Assembly (NCBI GenBank): GCA_029718625.1 | Contig: CM056397.1 | Coordinates: 2,566,590 to 2,630,589, forward strand | DNA: 64,000 nucleotides | Origin: Synaphobranchus kaupii | Taxonomy: Eukaryota > Chordata > Actinopteri > Anguilliformes > Synaphobranchidae | Reading direction: 5' to 3' | In this document: positions 1 to 9,497 of the stretch, piece by piece | Position numbering within the stretch: position 1 is the first letter of the stretch | How the letters are laid out: the number at the start of each line of letters is the position of its first letter | Position numbers and translations under genes: made by a program | Notes under the pieces: model-generated | Database searches by the model: none | What the model saw: only the letters and a program-made list of their open reading frames with translations | Told to the model about the DNA's origin: nothing

Positions 1-195
1 ACAGCATCTTCTGTGTTCTGGAACAGTGTGCTAGCTCAGCCAATTGTATTTCATCAAAGGCAGGCATCAGAGCTGAATTGCTCTCTGTCTGACAGATTTG
101 TTATGGTTTTGTTGGGATTTCGAAGTTGGATAATGCCATAGCAATTATTAGCTTCAAACAATTTCAAGTCTGAGTTATATAAGGTCTGAGATATA

Positions 196-1726
196 CACTA
201 CTCACAAAAAGTTAGGGATATTCGGCTTTCGGGTGAAATTTCAGGATGAACCTAAAATGCACTATAACCTTTACAGGTGAAATTAATTTGACCTTCTCTA
301 AACTTTTGAATGCACATGTCCAACTATTCAATGTTTCAGTACTTTTTGCACAACTTGCTGTTCTCTAACAAGGAGCTGAACGGCAAAATTCACAACAGGT
401 GTTTGATCCATGAATCGACCAATAAATTTCCTGGTTCAATTAGAATTGGTATTTAAACAGTCCTCTTCATCATGCTGTTCACATTTTGACATAATGAGAC
501 CAAGACGACACCTAACAATTGATCAACAGTACCTCGCCATTGCGAGGCTTCAAACAGGATGTTCTCAGAGGGAAGTGGCCACTGAGCTTAGAGTGTCACA
601 GAGTGTCATCAGCAGGTTGCAACAGAGATACAGAGAGACTGGAAGAGTCACAGAAAGGCATAGACGTGGACGTCCTTTGGCCACATCCCACACTGATGAC
701 CGCTTCATTGTGAACAGTGCCCTGCGGAACCGGATGATGAATGCCACTCAACTCCAGGCACATTTAAGGGAGGTGAGAGGCACCCAAGTGTCACGTCAGA
801 CCATTCGAAACCGTTTACATCAGCGTGGTCTGCGTGCTAGACGACCTGCAAGGGTACCTGACCACACCACCAGGCACAGGCGTCATCGTCTTGCATGGGC
901 CAGGGAGCATTTACGCTGGACGAGGGACCAGTGGGCCTCAGTGCTGTTCTCTGATGAAAGTCGATTCACGTTGAGCAGAAATGATGGCCGCCAACGATGT
1001 TGGAGACGTCAAGAAGAGCGCTATGCATCAGCCACTGTTGTCACCAGACGACCCTTTGGTGGTGGCGGTGTTACAGTGTGGGCAGGTGTGACTAGTCAAT
1101 ACAGAACTGCCCTACACTTTGTGAATGGTACAGTGACAAGCCCATACTACCTGAATAACATCATTAATCCAGTCATTGTGCCCCTGCATGAACAACACAG
1201 GCCTAATTTCATCTTCATGGACGACAATGCTCCAGCTCATCGAGGTCGCATCATTAGGGAAAGGCTGCTGGAGACTGGGGTACCTCAAATGGAGTGGCCT
1301 GCACTTTCTCCAGACCTGAATCCCATAGAAAACCTATGGGATCAGCTGACTCACCGTGTAGAGGCTCGTAACTCTGTACCCCAGAACATCAATGACCTGA
1401 GGGCCGCCCTTCAAGAAGAGTGGGATGCCATGCCTCAGCAGACAATAAGTCGACTTGTGAACAGCATGAGACGTCGTTGTCAAGCTGTAATTGATGCTCA
1501 AGGGCACATGACAAGTTATTGAGACATTGACATTTTTGTTGTGGTATACCCACCACTGTTGTTGGCTTTTGTTTCAATAAATTGTTTGAGATGAGGAAAT
1601 CACCATTGCATGCTTCTACTTAAATGCCCTACTTTCATGATACGTATAATATCACTGTAGCGTGAACTTACATTTTCCATAAATTTCACCCGAAAGCCAA
1701 ATATCCCTAACTTTTTGTGAGTAGTG
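196..1726 (+). mobile_element. Tc1/mariner DNA transposon, apparently complete
   Basis: Terminal inverted repeats of about 46 bp bound the element (196-241 and 1681-1726) and differ at one base. Both ends abut TA (194-195 and 1727-1728), the target duplicated by Tc1/mariner elements. One uninterrupted transposase frame lies between them. The length of about 1.5 kb is normal for the superfamily. It lies about 1.3 kb beyond the slc9a5 stop codon, so downstream of that gene's coding part. Confidence 0.93.
494..1522 (+). CDS. Tc1-like DD34E transposase, intact frame
   Basis: The frame encodes about 342 residues, the usual Tc1 transposase length. The N-terminal half holds two helix-turn-helix regions (around residues 10-55 and 75-125) joined by a GRP-type hinge (RRGRP), which bind the inverted repeats. 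The catalytic DDE domain shows [18 protein letters not shown] and [12 protein letters not shown]. Between the second Asp (of DNAPAH) and the Glu are 34 residues, so this is DD34E. The frame is open further upstream to an ATG at 410, but the MRPRRHLT start at 494 fits the family length and the 410-493 stretch looks like leader sequence. No stop or frameshift is visible, so it may still make an active enzyme, which would act in the nucleus to cut and paste the element. Confidence 0.9.
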   Translation: MRPRRHLTIDQQYLAIARLQTGCSQREVATELRVSQSVISRLQQRYRETGRVTERHRRGRPLATSHTDDRFIVNSALRNRMMNATQLQAHLREVRGTQVSRQTIRNRLHQRGLRARRPARVPDHTTRHRRHRLAWAREHLRWTRDQWASVLFSDESRFTLSRNDGRQRCWRRQEERYASATVVTRRPFGGGGVTVWAGVTSQYRTALHFVNGTVTSPYYLNNIINPVIVPLHEQHRPNFIFMDDNAPAHRGRIIRERLLETGVPQMEWPALSPDLNPIENLWDQLTHRVEARNSVPQNINDLRAALQEEWDAMPQQTISRLVNSMRRRCQAVIDAQGHMTSY

Positions 1727-2996
1727 TACTTTAAAAGCACATCTTAAAGGGATAGTTCACCCACTTTGAAAAATTTTATATCGTTTTACTTACCCCCGAA
1801 ATGGTAAGGCTGTCGTGATGCTATACTGGTCTCAGCGTTGTAGCTAAAATTGGCTAAATCTGAATTGGAACAATGGTAACGATTAGCATCTTGCCACTAG
1901 TTTTAATTGCCCCCCAGCTAACTTTTGTTTAAATAACCGCCTAAATCCACTCAAATAAGGTTTACCAACAGCTTTACAAGTGTCGTTGTTGGAAACAAAA
2001 ATGCACATATGATTATCAAGTGCACAAGGGTGATATTTTAGTTGAAATTACTGTATATTTCAGCCTAGCTTTGTTTAGATTTAAGTTTTGAACATCCGGT
2101 AAGAGAACTGGTAATTTTTAGTATCACTCCGCATGAGAACATTGTGGCAAGCTGCTTCTATGGTAAGCTTGTTGTGTTTATGAAGTTAAAAAATCCCATG
2201 TAAATACAGTGAGCACCATAATTCATTGGGCAGTGACACATTTCTTTGTTATTTTGGTTCTGTACTCTAGCACTTTGAGTTTGAAAGGACACAATGACAA
2301 TGAGGTTGAAGTGCAGATTGTCAGCTTTAATTTGATTATTTTCATCCATGTCGGATGAACCGTTTAGAAATTATAGAACCTTTTGTACATAGTCCCCCCA
2401 TTTTCGGGCATCAAAAAATATTGGACAGTTTAACATAATGTAGAATAAAGTAATCATTTTTAATATTTGGTCGCATATCCTTTGCATGCCATGACTTCCT
2501 GATGTCTGTGACCCAACAATATCAAAAGACTCTTGATATCTTATTTTCTGGTACTCCTACAAACGATAATATAACCTCTTGAGTGCTAGAGTACTCAAAG
2601 TGCTAGATTATGATTATGTTTTAATTTGAATTATGCAACACAGCAAAATGAGAAATAATCAATGGTCTATGAATACTTTCTGAAGCCACTGTATATATTT
2701 GATATGATCTACATTTAAAGGATCTACTGTAAAGGATTTAATGCTATACAAGGACTCAATATATTGTATGGCTATTGTATTGTAACTTTACAGCATGATA
2801 CAGCTTACGTTTTACTCTTAAGTGTTGGTATAATTAGTCAGCAGTACAGATGTCACTATATTGTATAATCTTGCGGGTATGTTGGAATAAGTGAGCTGAA
2901 ATTCTTCAAACTCATAACTGAAGTGTAACAGCCAAGTTTTGGATTGACTAAACTGGACTGATGCAGGTGTGTGGGAAGTGTGAATGGGCCTTGAAA
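1727..2996. other. Intergenic or 3' UTR stretch beyond slc9a5
   Basis: No convincing coding sequence. At 1746 a TTAA is followed by AGGGATAGTTCACCC, the start of an abundant class of fish TTAA-target repeats, but its other end was not found. The stretch 2470-2560 resembles 41465-41545 (shared words such as tcctgatgtctgtga and agactcttgat), so it holds another dispersed repeat. The slc9a5 3' UTR should lie in the right part; no confident polyadenylation signal on the minus strand was fixed. Confidence 0.4.
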
Positions 2997-3526
2997 TTAA
3001 AGCTGGGTGGGTTCCCCACTCTGTGGGCCCCCACCAGGCAGGGGCGCTGTCACCAGGCTCCTCATAATTACGCAGGGACTCCTGCTGTAGGGCCGGACTC
3101 TGCTCTCCATGCCCTGAGCAGGGGGAACAGGAAGAGCTGGAGGAGGCAGTGGAGGAGGCATGAGGGGCTGGGTCTCCTGCTGCTTTGGGGACCGGGCGCC
3201 CTCCTGTTTCCCTCTGGGGAACAAGAATGAGCCCTGAACTGGGCCTCCTGCTCCTCCTCCTGCCTGGACTCCCTCCTTCCGGCACAGGGCAGTCACTTGT
3301 GGGTGCTGAGGCTCGGTTGTTGCCGGAGGAGGGGCCAGGCTCTCCAGGGAGGAGATGCTCTGGTTCCAGGCCTGCTGTAGGCCGATGGGGATGATCTTGG
3401 TGGTCTCCATGGAGACGCAGACAGGGAGGGTGCCCCCACTCCCCTTCCAGGGCAGGTGTTTTTCTACGTAGGTGAGGGTGGAGGGGATGGCCGAGGGGCT
3501 CTGACACACCTCCAGCACAGCTGGGA
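2997..3526 (-). CDS. slc9a5: slc9a5 last exon (C-terminal tail, stop)
   Basis: The acceptor ends ctcccccag at 3527; the exon begins TC, completing a Val codon with the G left by the previous exon. It encodes about 175 residues and a stop at 2997-2999. Conserved NHE5 tail words are CQSPSAIPS, LPWK, METTKIIPI, WNQSISSLESLA and QETQPLM. In between is a Pro/Gly/Ala-rich, probably disordered stretch. The last 25 or so residues do not clearly match the human C-terminus, and another frame (to 2818) stays open across the same region, so the true terminus, or a late frameshift, is not certain. The tail acts in the cytoplasm in trafficking and regulation. Confidence 0.88.
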
Positions 3527-3747
3527 CTGGGGGAGAGGATGGGGAATGGGTCAAAAAAGCTTAATGAGCAGCACAGAGTTAAAGATAGTCCCTACTCTGA
3601 AATTTGGTGATATACCTCCAAAGAGGTTCTCGTAGATTCTACATGCTAAACTCTATGGGTCGATTGCAGCATGTTTAGCTGGTGTTTAAACCTCTAGGCC
3701 ACGTAACTGCAATACAACTGAACAGCTATACAAATCTGTGAAATAAG

Positions 3748-3762
3748 GATTAGCTGTTCCAG
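3748..3762. repeat. Left target-site duplication of the Penelope-like insertion
   Basis: GATTAGCTGTTCCAG occurs here and, identically, at 6759-6773, directly flanking the retroelement pair. A 15-bp exact repeat at both borders marks 3763-6758 as one insertion. Confidence 0.9.
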
Positions 3763-3858
3763 AAAGAATACCAAACCCGGACTACTTCGCTAGGACTAAC
3801 CCGAGATAAGGAGGACTGGAGCACACAGAGCTCAGAGCAAAACAAAATATTTTAATGC

Positions 3859-3897
3859 AACTGACGTTTCGACGTCAACGACGTCTTCTTCAGAGTC
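3859..3897 (-). ncRNA. Hammerhead-ribozyme-like motif, left arm
   Basis: Read on the minus strand the order is: GACT (stem I), CTGAAGA (the CUGANGA core), a GACGTC/GACGTC hairpin with GTT loop (stem II), GAAAC, GTC (cleavage triplet), AGTT (other side of stem I, with one G-U pair). ACGT across GAAAC-GTC makes a 2-bp palindromic stem III, as in retroelement hammerheads that work better as dimers. An extra A beside the core gives an A-C mismatch or bulge at the base of stem II. Penelope-like elements are known to carry hammerhead motifs; activity here is inference. Confidence 0.6.
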
Positions 3898-4143
3898 AAA
3901 TGGAAATACAGACAATGCACCGGGAGGTATATAAATACCCTCCCATCAATTACACAAAGTAAGGTGCGCATGTGTAGGACTAATATACGTATCTCGTCAT
4001 CAATACCACATACATAATGTTATCTTCTTTAACAGGGTAAAGAGAAGACCGACAAATGTCATAGGTAAATAAACTGAATAATTGTCTATTGTGAACATGG
4101 CATAAAACGAAATACAATGAAAATCAAAAAGCCTGTACACAAG

Positions 4144-5362
4144 TTACAAAAAACATGAAAGATTCAACGACTCATTTAACCCATTAGGTTCCACACTATT
4201 GAGTGTATGTATCCAGTACGCCTCTCTGCGGAGCAGTTGCTTAATAATATCTCCGCCTCTGGATGATAAAGTGACTCTCTCAATACCCCAAAATTTTAAA
4301 GAAGAGACAGAACCATGATTGGCTTCAGCGTAATGTCGCGCAATTGCATAGTCCATATTCTTGGACCGGATCGCGGTCTTATGTTCAGCAATTCTAAGTT
4401 TGAGGGCTCTCTTGGTCTGTCTGATATAGATTTTGGAGCATATCCATTTCAACATGTAGATTACATGGGTAGTGTTGCAGTTAATAAAAGTGGTTATTTT
4501 AAATTCCTTGCCCGAACGTGGATGACAGAAGACTTTGATGTCATTGGAGTTAGAGCAATGGACACAGTGTCCACAGCGATAGAACCCTCTAGGGGGCGTA
4601 GGTAGCCAGGAGGGTTTTGTCTGCGGACTACTCACCATGCTGTGAACCACCTTATCTTTTAAGTTATGTGGCCTTCTAAAGCACACTCGCGGAGGTTCGG
4701 AAGTAAATTTATTTAGAAGAGGGTCACTCTGGAGAATGGGCCAGTGTTTACGGACAATATTTTTGACTCTTCCAGCGACCGGACTGAACTCAGTGGAAAA
4801 GCAAATACGAGGAAGGGTAGCACGCTTAGGCTTTTTACAGAGGAGGGACTTCCTATCAGTGTGGCGGGCACGGTCAATGGCGGCAGTGACGTCAACAATA
4901 CTGTAGCCTCTTTGAAGAAATCTGCTACGCATCTGACAGATGTTGCTCTCAAATTCTGCATCCGTGCTACAGTTGCGTCTCAAGCGCAAGAACTGCCCAA
5001 TCGGTATATTGCGTATCAGTGGACGGGGGTGATTGCTGTCTGCTCTTAACAGAGTATTTCTGCTTAAGGGTTTACGGAAGATGGTGGATTCAAGTTTACC
5101 GTCATCACCTTTAAAAATAGTCAGGTCTAGAAAGTTGATGGATCTCACGTCATGTTCCTCTGTAAAAGACAAATGACGGTCTCTAGAGTTCACATACCTC
5201 AAAAAATCCTCAAATTCGAGTACAGTACCATCCCACACGAGCAGTATGTCGTCAATGTATCTACGCCACAAGGAGATTTTGGAGAGAAAGGGATTAGTGG
5301 AATTATGGATAAATTTCTCTTCCCAATGACCCATGAACAGATTGGCATAATTCGGGTGCAGA
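4144..5362 (-). pseudogene. Penelope-like ORF, minus copy: RT end plus GIY-YIG
   Basis: The frame is open from the central junction (5362) to a stop at 4144, over 400 residues. It keeps the NYANLF region and the RT catalytic motif RRYIDDILLVW, the thumb region (INFLDLTIF), a cysteine-rich linker (CGHCVHC) and the nuclease. The nuclease core reads KIYIRQT where the plus copy has KIYIGQT, so the YIG glycine is changed to Arg, and a nearby Cys is Trp (KWIC for KCIC). Those changes probably disable the endonuclease. The N-terminal RT motifs are missing by 5' truncation, so this is a dead copy despite the open frame. Confidence 0.85.
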
Positions 5363-5366
5363 AATA

Positions 5367-6291
5367 CTTAAGCAGAAATACTCTGTTAAGAGCAGACAGC
5401 AATCACCCCCGTCCACTGATACGCAATATACCGATTGGACAGTTCTTGCGCTTGAGACGCAACTGTAGCACGGATGCAGAATTTGAGAGCAACATCTGTC
5501 AGATGCGTAGCAGATTTCTTCAAAGAGGCTACAGTATTGTTGACGTCACTGCCGCCATTGACCGTGCCCGCCACACTGATAGGAAGTCCCTCCTCTGTAA
5601 AAAGCCTAAGCGTGCTACCCTTCCTCGTATTTGCTTTTCCACTGAGTTCAGTCCGGTCGCTGGAAGAGTCAAAAATATTGTCCGTAAACACTGGCCCATT
5701 CTCCAGAGTGACCCTCTTTTAAATAAATTTACTTCCGAACCTCCGCGAGTGTGCTTTAGAAGGCCACATAACTTAAAAGATAAGGTGGTTCACAGCATGG
5801 TGAGTAGTCCGCAGACAAAACCCTCCTGGCTACCTACGCCCACTAGAGGGTTCTATCGCTGTGGACACTGTGTCCATTGCTCTAACTCCAATGACATCAA
5901 AGTCTTCTGTCATCCACGTTCGGGCAAGGAATTTAAAATAACCACTTTTATTAACTGCAACACTACCCATGTAATCTACATGTTGAAATGTATATGCTCC
6001 AAAATCTATATCGGACAGACCAAGAGAGCCCTCAAACTTAGAATTGCTGAACATAAGACCGCGATCCGGTCCAAGAATATGGACTATGCAATTGCGCGAC
6101 ATTACGCTGAAGCCAATCATGGTTCTGTCTCTTCTTTAAAATTTTGGGGTATTGAGAGAGTCGCTTTATCATCCAGAGGCGGAGATATTATTAAGCAACT
6201 GCTCCGCAGAGAGGCGTACTGGATACATACACTCAATAGTGTGGAACCTAATGGGTTAAATGAGTCGTTGAATCTTTCATGTTTTTTGTAA
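5367..6291 (+). pseudogene. Penelope-like ORF, plus copy: GIY-YIG domain
   Basis: From the junction the frame starts LSRNTLLRADSNHP and stays open to a stop at 6289-6291, about 307 residues. It lacks all catalytic RT motifs. The C-terminal nuclease is intact in its motifs: VIYMLKCICSKIYIGQT, then LKLRIAEHK with the conserved Arg and Glu positions. Upstream is CGHCVHCSNSND, the Cys-rich linker of Penelope-like proteins. The frame continues left into the minus copy's antisense sequence, which is not real coding. The two arms share nearly all residues, so the pair is young or was formed together. Confidence 0.85.
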
Positions 6292-6533
6292 CTTGTGTAC
6301 AGGCTTTTTGATTTTCATTGTATTTTGTTTTATGCCATGTTCACAATAGACAATTATTCAGTTTATTTACCTATGACATTTGTCGGTCTTCTCTTTACCC
6401 TGTTAAAGAAGATAACATTATGTATGTGGTATTGATGACGAGATATATTAGTCCTACACATGCGCACCTTACTTTGTGTAATTGATGGGAGGGTATTTAT
6501 ATACCTCCCGGTGCATTGTCTGTATTTCCATTT

Positions 6534-6572
6534 GACTCTGAAGAAGACGTCATTGACGTCGAAACGTCAGTC
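6534..6572 (+). ncRNA. Hammerhead-ribozyme-like motif, right arm
   Basis: GACT (6534-6537) pairs with AGTC (6569-6572) as stem I. Between them are CTGAAGA (6538-6544), the hairpin GACGTC-ATT-GACGTC (6546-6560), GAAAC (6561-6565) and GTC (6566-6568). Predicted cleavage would follow C6568. As in the left arm, A6545 adds a bulge or A-C mismatch next to the core. The stem I pairing here is perfect Watson-Crick for 4 bp. Confidence 0.62.
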
Positions 6573-6758
6573 GCATTAAAATATTTTGTTTTGCTCTGAG
6601 CTCTGTGTGCTCCAGTCCTCCTTATCTCGGGTTAGTCCTAGCGAAGTAGTCCGGGTTTGGTATTCTTTCTATTCACTGGTCCTTCTGTTGAGCACCTATA
6701 GTTCCTTGTTTATATAGCCGGCTTGTAGCGCGTTTGGGATCACCCCCCTTTTTACTTT

Positions 6759-6773
6759 GATTAGCTGTTCCAG
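6759..6773. repeat. Right target-site duplication of the Penelope-like insertion
   Basis: Exact copy of the 15-mer at 3748-3762. Confidence 0.9.
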
Positions 6774-6797
6774 TTGTAATGCAGTTCTACGGTATAG

Positions 6798-6990
6798 AGC
6801 AGGGGTTTTCAACCTTTTATGATCCAGGCAACCCCGCCCAGGCTCAAAGGCATGCAGGGGACCCCCATCAACTTAAAAAGGGTTATTTGTTTTTTTAAAT
6901 TCCAAATCTATATAGATTGCATATCATGTCTGGCCAGGGAACCCCTACAGTACCCCCAGGGGTCTGTTGAACCCCTGTTGACTGGATGGC
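6798..6990. repeat. Short dispersed fish repeat (caggggttttcaacc type)
   Basis: The stretch begins GCAGGGGTTTTCAACC and ends in GGGGTCTGTTGAACCCC, with ggacccccat and ggaacccct inside, which is the look of a common vertebrate MITE with inverted G/C-rich ends. Exact borders are not visible. Confidence 0.45.
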
Positions 6991-7225
6991 CTGGATGCAA
7001 TCAATATTTCTCAACTTATAATTAAATTAAGTCAGGATGTTTTTCCTTCACAACCATAGTTTGACAAGTAGAGCAATCATTAACTAACTCACCAGACTGA
7101 GTTTGTAAGGAGAAAGAGTAATGCGATTACTTGTAAGTGAAGGAAAAATAATGTTGATGTATTTTGTATTTCTAATATTGATCACTAACTGTTTAGTGAC
7201 TGTGGTAAGAGTTTGGCCAACACAC

Positions 7226-7459
7226 CTGATTTTGGCCTCTCTTTTGGCAGTTCATCATTCTTGCGAGCCACAAAGGTAATTCCTACATCTGCCTCCTTCT
7301 CTGGCTCTAGTTTCTCACACTTCTCTTCCTCACAATCCACAGGGACAGCCACAGGTGCTGCAGACACAAGAGGCTCGGTCACAACACTACCTACAATCCT
7401 CTGCCACATTAAAATGACCGCCATCTTCAACATAAACATTATACTCTGCATGTGTTTCT
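7226..7459 (-). CDS. slc9a5: slc9a5 tail exon with acidic region (exon 15)
   Basis: The donor is TCAG|GTGTGT (low end 7226). The reliable core reads MAVILM...VPVDCEEEKCEKLEPE...ITFVARKNDELP, matching the NHE5 block AAVILTVES, an acidic run and IIFVARATSE. The acceptor is less certain. The one giving correct phase after the G of the previous exon is ttaatgcag at 7460, adding a Met-rich stretch (SIMFMLKMAV). An AAG acceptor at 7425 would give a closer match to human but breaks phase. The region lies in the cytoplasmic tail after the calcineurin-homologous and regulatory segments. Confidence 0.75.
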
Positions 7460-7615
7460 CTGCATTAACACAGAGTGGATTCATTATACTGACGTGTACA
7501 ACACTGAATGCGTCTGATTGCCAATTTTTATTTTTTTATTTTAAAAAATGGAATCTGTTCAAATGAAGATTGGTAATTATAATGTGCTCATCTAGAGTGT
7601 TGAAATGTACTGTAC

Positions 7616-7688
7616 CTGTGTCCTGCCAACTGACTTTTCTCCTTGGTTTATCGCTGCCATCTTGCTCATTTGTCTCTGATCCTTTGCG
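7616..7688 (-). CDS. slc9a5: slc9a5 tail exon 14
   Basis: A 73-nt exon between acceptor attccacag and donor ACAG|GTACAG. It reads RKGSETNEQDGSDKPRRKV then SWQDT, which aligns with the human NHE5 block RKKDGVANAEATNG...GFQDT. It starts in phase 0 and leaves one G. It is too short to be found by open-frame length alone; conservation and splice sites support it. Confidence 0.8.
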
Positions 7689-8327
7689 CTGTGGAATAAA
7701 ATGCCATAAGAGAGTCCAGTAATTCTTATGTCTATGCTTTCATCTACTTGCTGAAAAGGTTAAAATGACAGTTCACTTTCTATGTTTTATTTGATGTTAT
7801 ACCGGTTTTGGTATGTTTTTGATGGGCCCAGATGGTTTTTTTTGTGTGCGATGAAGAATATTTTAGATATTTAGAAAAGTTTCTGATGACCTGCCGGCGG
7901 TTCATGGTCTATAGCAAGAAATTTCTAACTTCAAGTAATTCCAGTGCAGCATGTGCACTGTTGTTCTGCCTCCAGAGGCTGTAATGATGTATATTACCAA
8001 ACTATTCTTCAAAAAAGTATATTTAATATTTTCTGTTGGACCCATTTCCCATGGTGCACCAGAGACTGCTGTATTTAGTAAAAAAGTACCAGCAAAACAT
8101 ATAGAAACATATTTGTTCATAATTGGGAATAAATGCTTTAAAATGAATCTGTTCATACGTACAGCCTCAGAGGGAAACAACTCAATGCAGGTAAAGAGAG
8201 AATATTAATGGACAATTCATTATGTCAGCTCTGAAGTTGTGAGCTTCTCTGAAAACCACAGAGACAGCCTTCATAGAAACAGATGGAAGGTTATGGAAGA
8301 GGAGGGGAAGTCTGGGGGAGGTCCTGC

Positions 8328-8474
8328 CTTTTTCTGGCTTTTCCTGTAGCGGCTCTTGCTCTTGTAGCGGGTGGACTTGAAGTACTCCAGGCGGTTGCGC
8401 ATGTTTCTCTGGAAGACCTCCCGGTCTTGTCTCTCCTTCTCCCCCATAGTCATGAAGTGACGGCTGTAGTGTGC
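8328..8474 (-). CDS. slc9a5: slc9a5 tail exon 13, apparent GC donor
   Basis: The acceptor is tccaggtccag at 8475. The exon encodes 49 codons: AHYSRHFMTMGEKERQDREV, then FQRNMRNRLEYFKSTRYKSK, ending SQKK. This is the NHE5/NHE3 signature SRHFI...ERQDKEVFQ..M..RLESFKST, a basic amphipathic segment of the regulatory tail. To join the next exon in frame the donor must be AAG|GCAGGA, a GC donor. No GT in phase was found before the in-frame stop at 8271. Confidence 0.87.
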
Positions 8475-8574
8475 CTGGACCTGGAGTATCGAGTCAAAAA
8501 AAAGAGCTTGGGAGGAGAGAAACTCTTGGACTGGGACAGGGGTTCAGAGGGTGGAGTGGGGTAGACGGGTTCAA

Positions 8575-8775
8575 GGAGAGACCAGTTTGAGAAGTAAATG
8601 GGGGAGACCAGTTTGAGGAATGAGTAGGGGGAATCCAGTTTGAGGAGTGAGTGGGAGAAGACCAGATTGAAGAGTGAGTGGCAGAAGACCAGATTGAGGA
8701 GTGAGTGGGAGAAGACCAGATTGAGGAGTGAGTGGGAGAAAACCAGATTGAGGAGTGAGTGGGAGAATACTGGTT
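8575..8775. repeat. 27-bp minisatellite in slc9a5 intron
   Basis: About seven imperfect copies of a 27-bp unit like GACCAGATTGAGGAGTGAGT plus GGGAGAA. Two central copies are nearly identical; outer copies decay. On the minus strand the unit is 9 codons (LPLTPQSGL), which keeps a long open frame open by periodicity, not by being a gene. It lies between exons 12 and 13. Confidence 0.85.
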
Positions 8776-8938
8776 TGAATACAGAGCAAGAGAGAGTGGT
8801 ATGAGTAGTGAGAATGAGAAACAGGTTTGAGGACTGGAGTGTTTGAGAAGTGAGTAGGTGATACTAATTTGAATGTTGAGGAGAGAGGTATAGATAAAGG
8901 TTTGAAGTATGAGACTGGCTGACTCATCCAGCCTGTAC

Positions 8939-9065
8939 CCTTCTCCTAGGCTTGTACAAGTTCCCTGTCAGGACATGGTGCGTCTCTGACTCCTCCTCCA
9001 CCATTGGTCCCGGATCCGAGTCGACCACCTGAAGGTCCAGACACACCCCACTCCCATTCTTCCGC
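8939..9065 (-). CDS. slc9a5: slc9a5 tail exon 12
   Basis: A 127-nt exon from acceptor cccctggaag to donor AGAAGG|GTACAG. It starts with the G completing a Leu codon. It reads RKNGSGVCLDLQVVDSDPGP and ends THHVLTGNLYKPRRR. Human NHE5 has ESGSGACLDLQVIDT and MHHLL..GLYKPRRR, so the match is clear. The middle (PMVEEESE) diverges. Joins in phase 0 to AHYSRHF. Confidence 0.9.
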
Positions 9066-9405
9066 CTTCCAGGGGCACAGAGAGCAACAGTTACTCATAG
9101 CACACCTCACTTCTCTATGCGCTACTACAGAGCAAGGCAACTGTATCTACGCGTCAGCACTCCCTCCTCTTCTCTTGTAGCCTTGTTCACACACTGACTG
9201 TGCATTGCTAGGTACTAATTAAGTTTTTGATATTTTTGAAATGGTTAGTAAGCACATTATGAACAGATCTACATACCACTTATGTACCAGGAAGTAAGTA
9301 AACCATTCGTTTTGAAAAATATTTAACACATATTCACTTACTAACAAGTACGTTGACACAGATCTACTTGTTCATTCTGAAAAACAGGAACTCTGCAGCA
9401 CTCAC

Positions 9406-9497
9406 AGGTGGTTGGTCACATTAGTAACCTCAGGGAAGGATGTCCTACTGGCCATGGAAGGTAGAGAGAGCCTTGCAGAGCTGAGCACATTGCCCCC
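9406..9497 (-). CDS. slc9a5: slc9a5 tail exon 11
   Basis: A 92-nt exon with acceptor tctctccag and donor CACCT|GTGAGT. It reads GGNVLSSARLSLPSMASRTS, then FPEVTNVTNHL, aligning with the NHE5 block GGHVLSS..LTLPSMPSR.S..ETSVTNLL. Phase 0 at the start follows the DQ end of exon 10. Serine-rich, in the cytoplasmic tail, so a plausible phosphorylation region (family knowledge, not visible here). Confidence 0.88.

Larger units (their letters stand above)
3763..6758. mobile_element. Penelope-like retroelement, head-to-head inverted dimer
   Basis: Two 5'-truncated copies face outward. The minus copy runs from about 5362 to 3763 and the plus copy from 5367 to 6758. The arms 3763-5068 and 5367-6670 are nearly identical reverse complements of about 1.3 kb. 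The centre (5069-5362) is extra reverse transcriptase sequence that only the minus copy has, and about 88 bp at the right end (6671-6758) has no partner on the left. Each arm encodes the C-terminal part of a reverse transcriptase followed by a GIY-YIG endonuclease, the combination that defines Penelope-like elements. It sits in the last slc9a5 intron, in both orientations at once. Confidence 0.92.

Noticed and set aside
3185..3394. Plus-strand open frames over the last slc9a5 exon
   Set aside because: They are antisense shadows of a G/C-rich, Pro-rich coding exon whose minus-strand frame matches NHE5.
4315..4605. Open frames on the opposite strand of the Penelope ORFs
   Set aside because: The same frames recur in mirror image at 5830-6120, as expected for shadows in an inverted duplication.
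8571..8927. Proline-rich repeat protein on the minus strand
   Set aside because: The frame is kept open by a 27-bp minisatellite within an intron.
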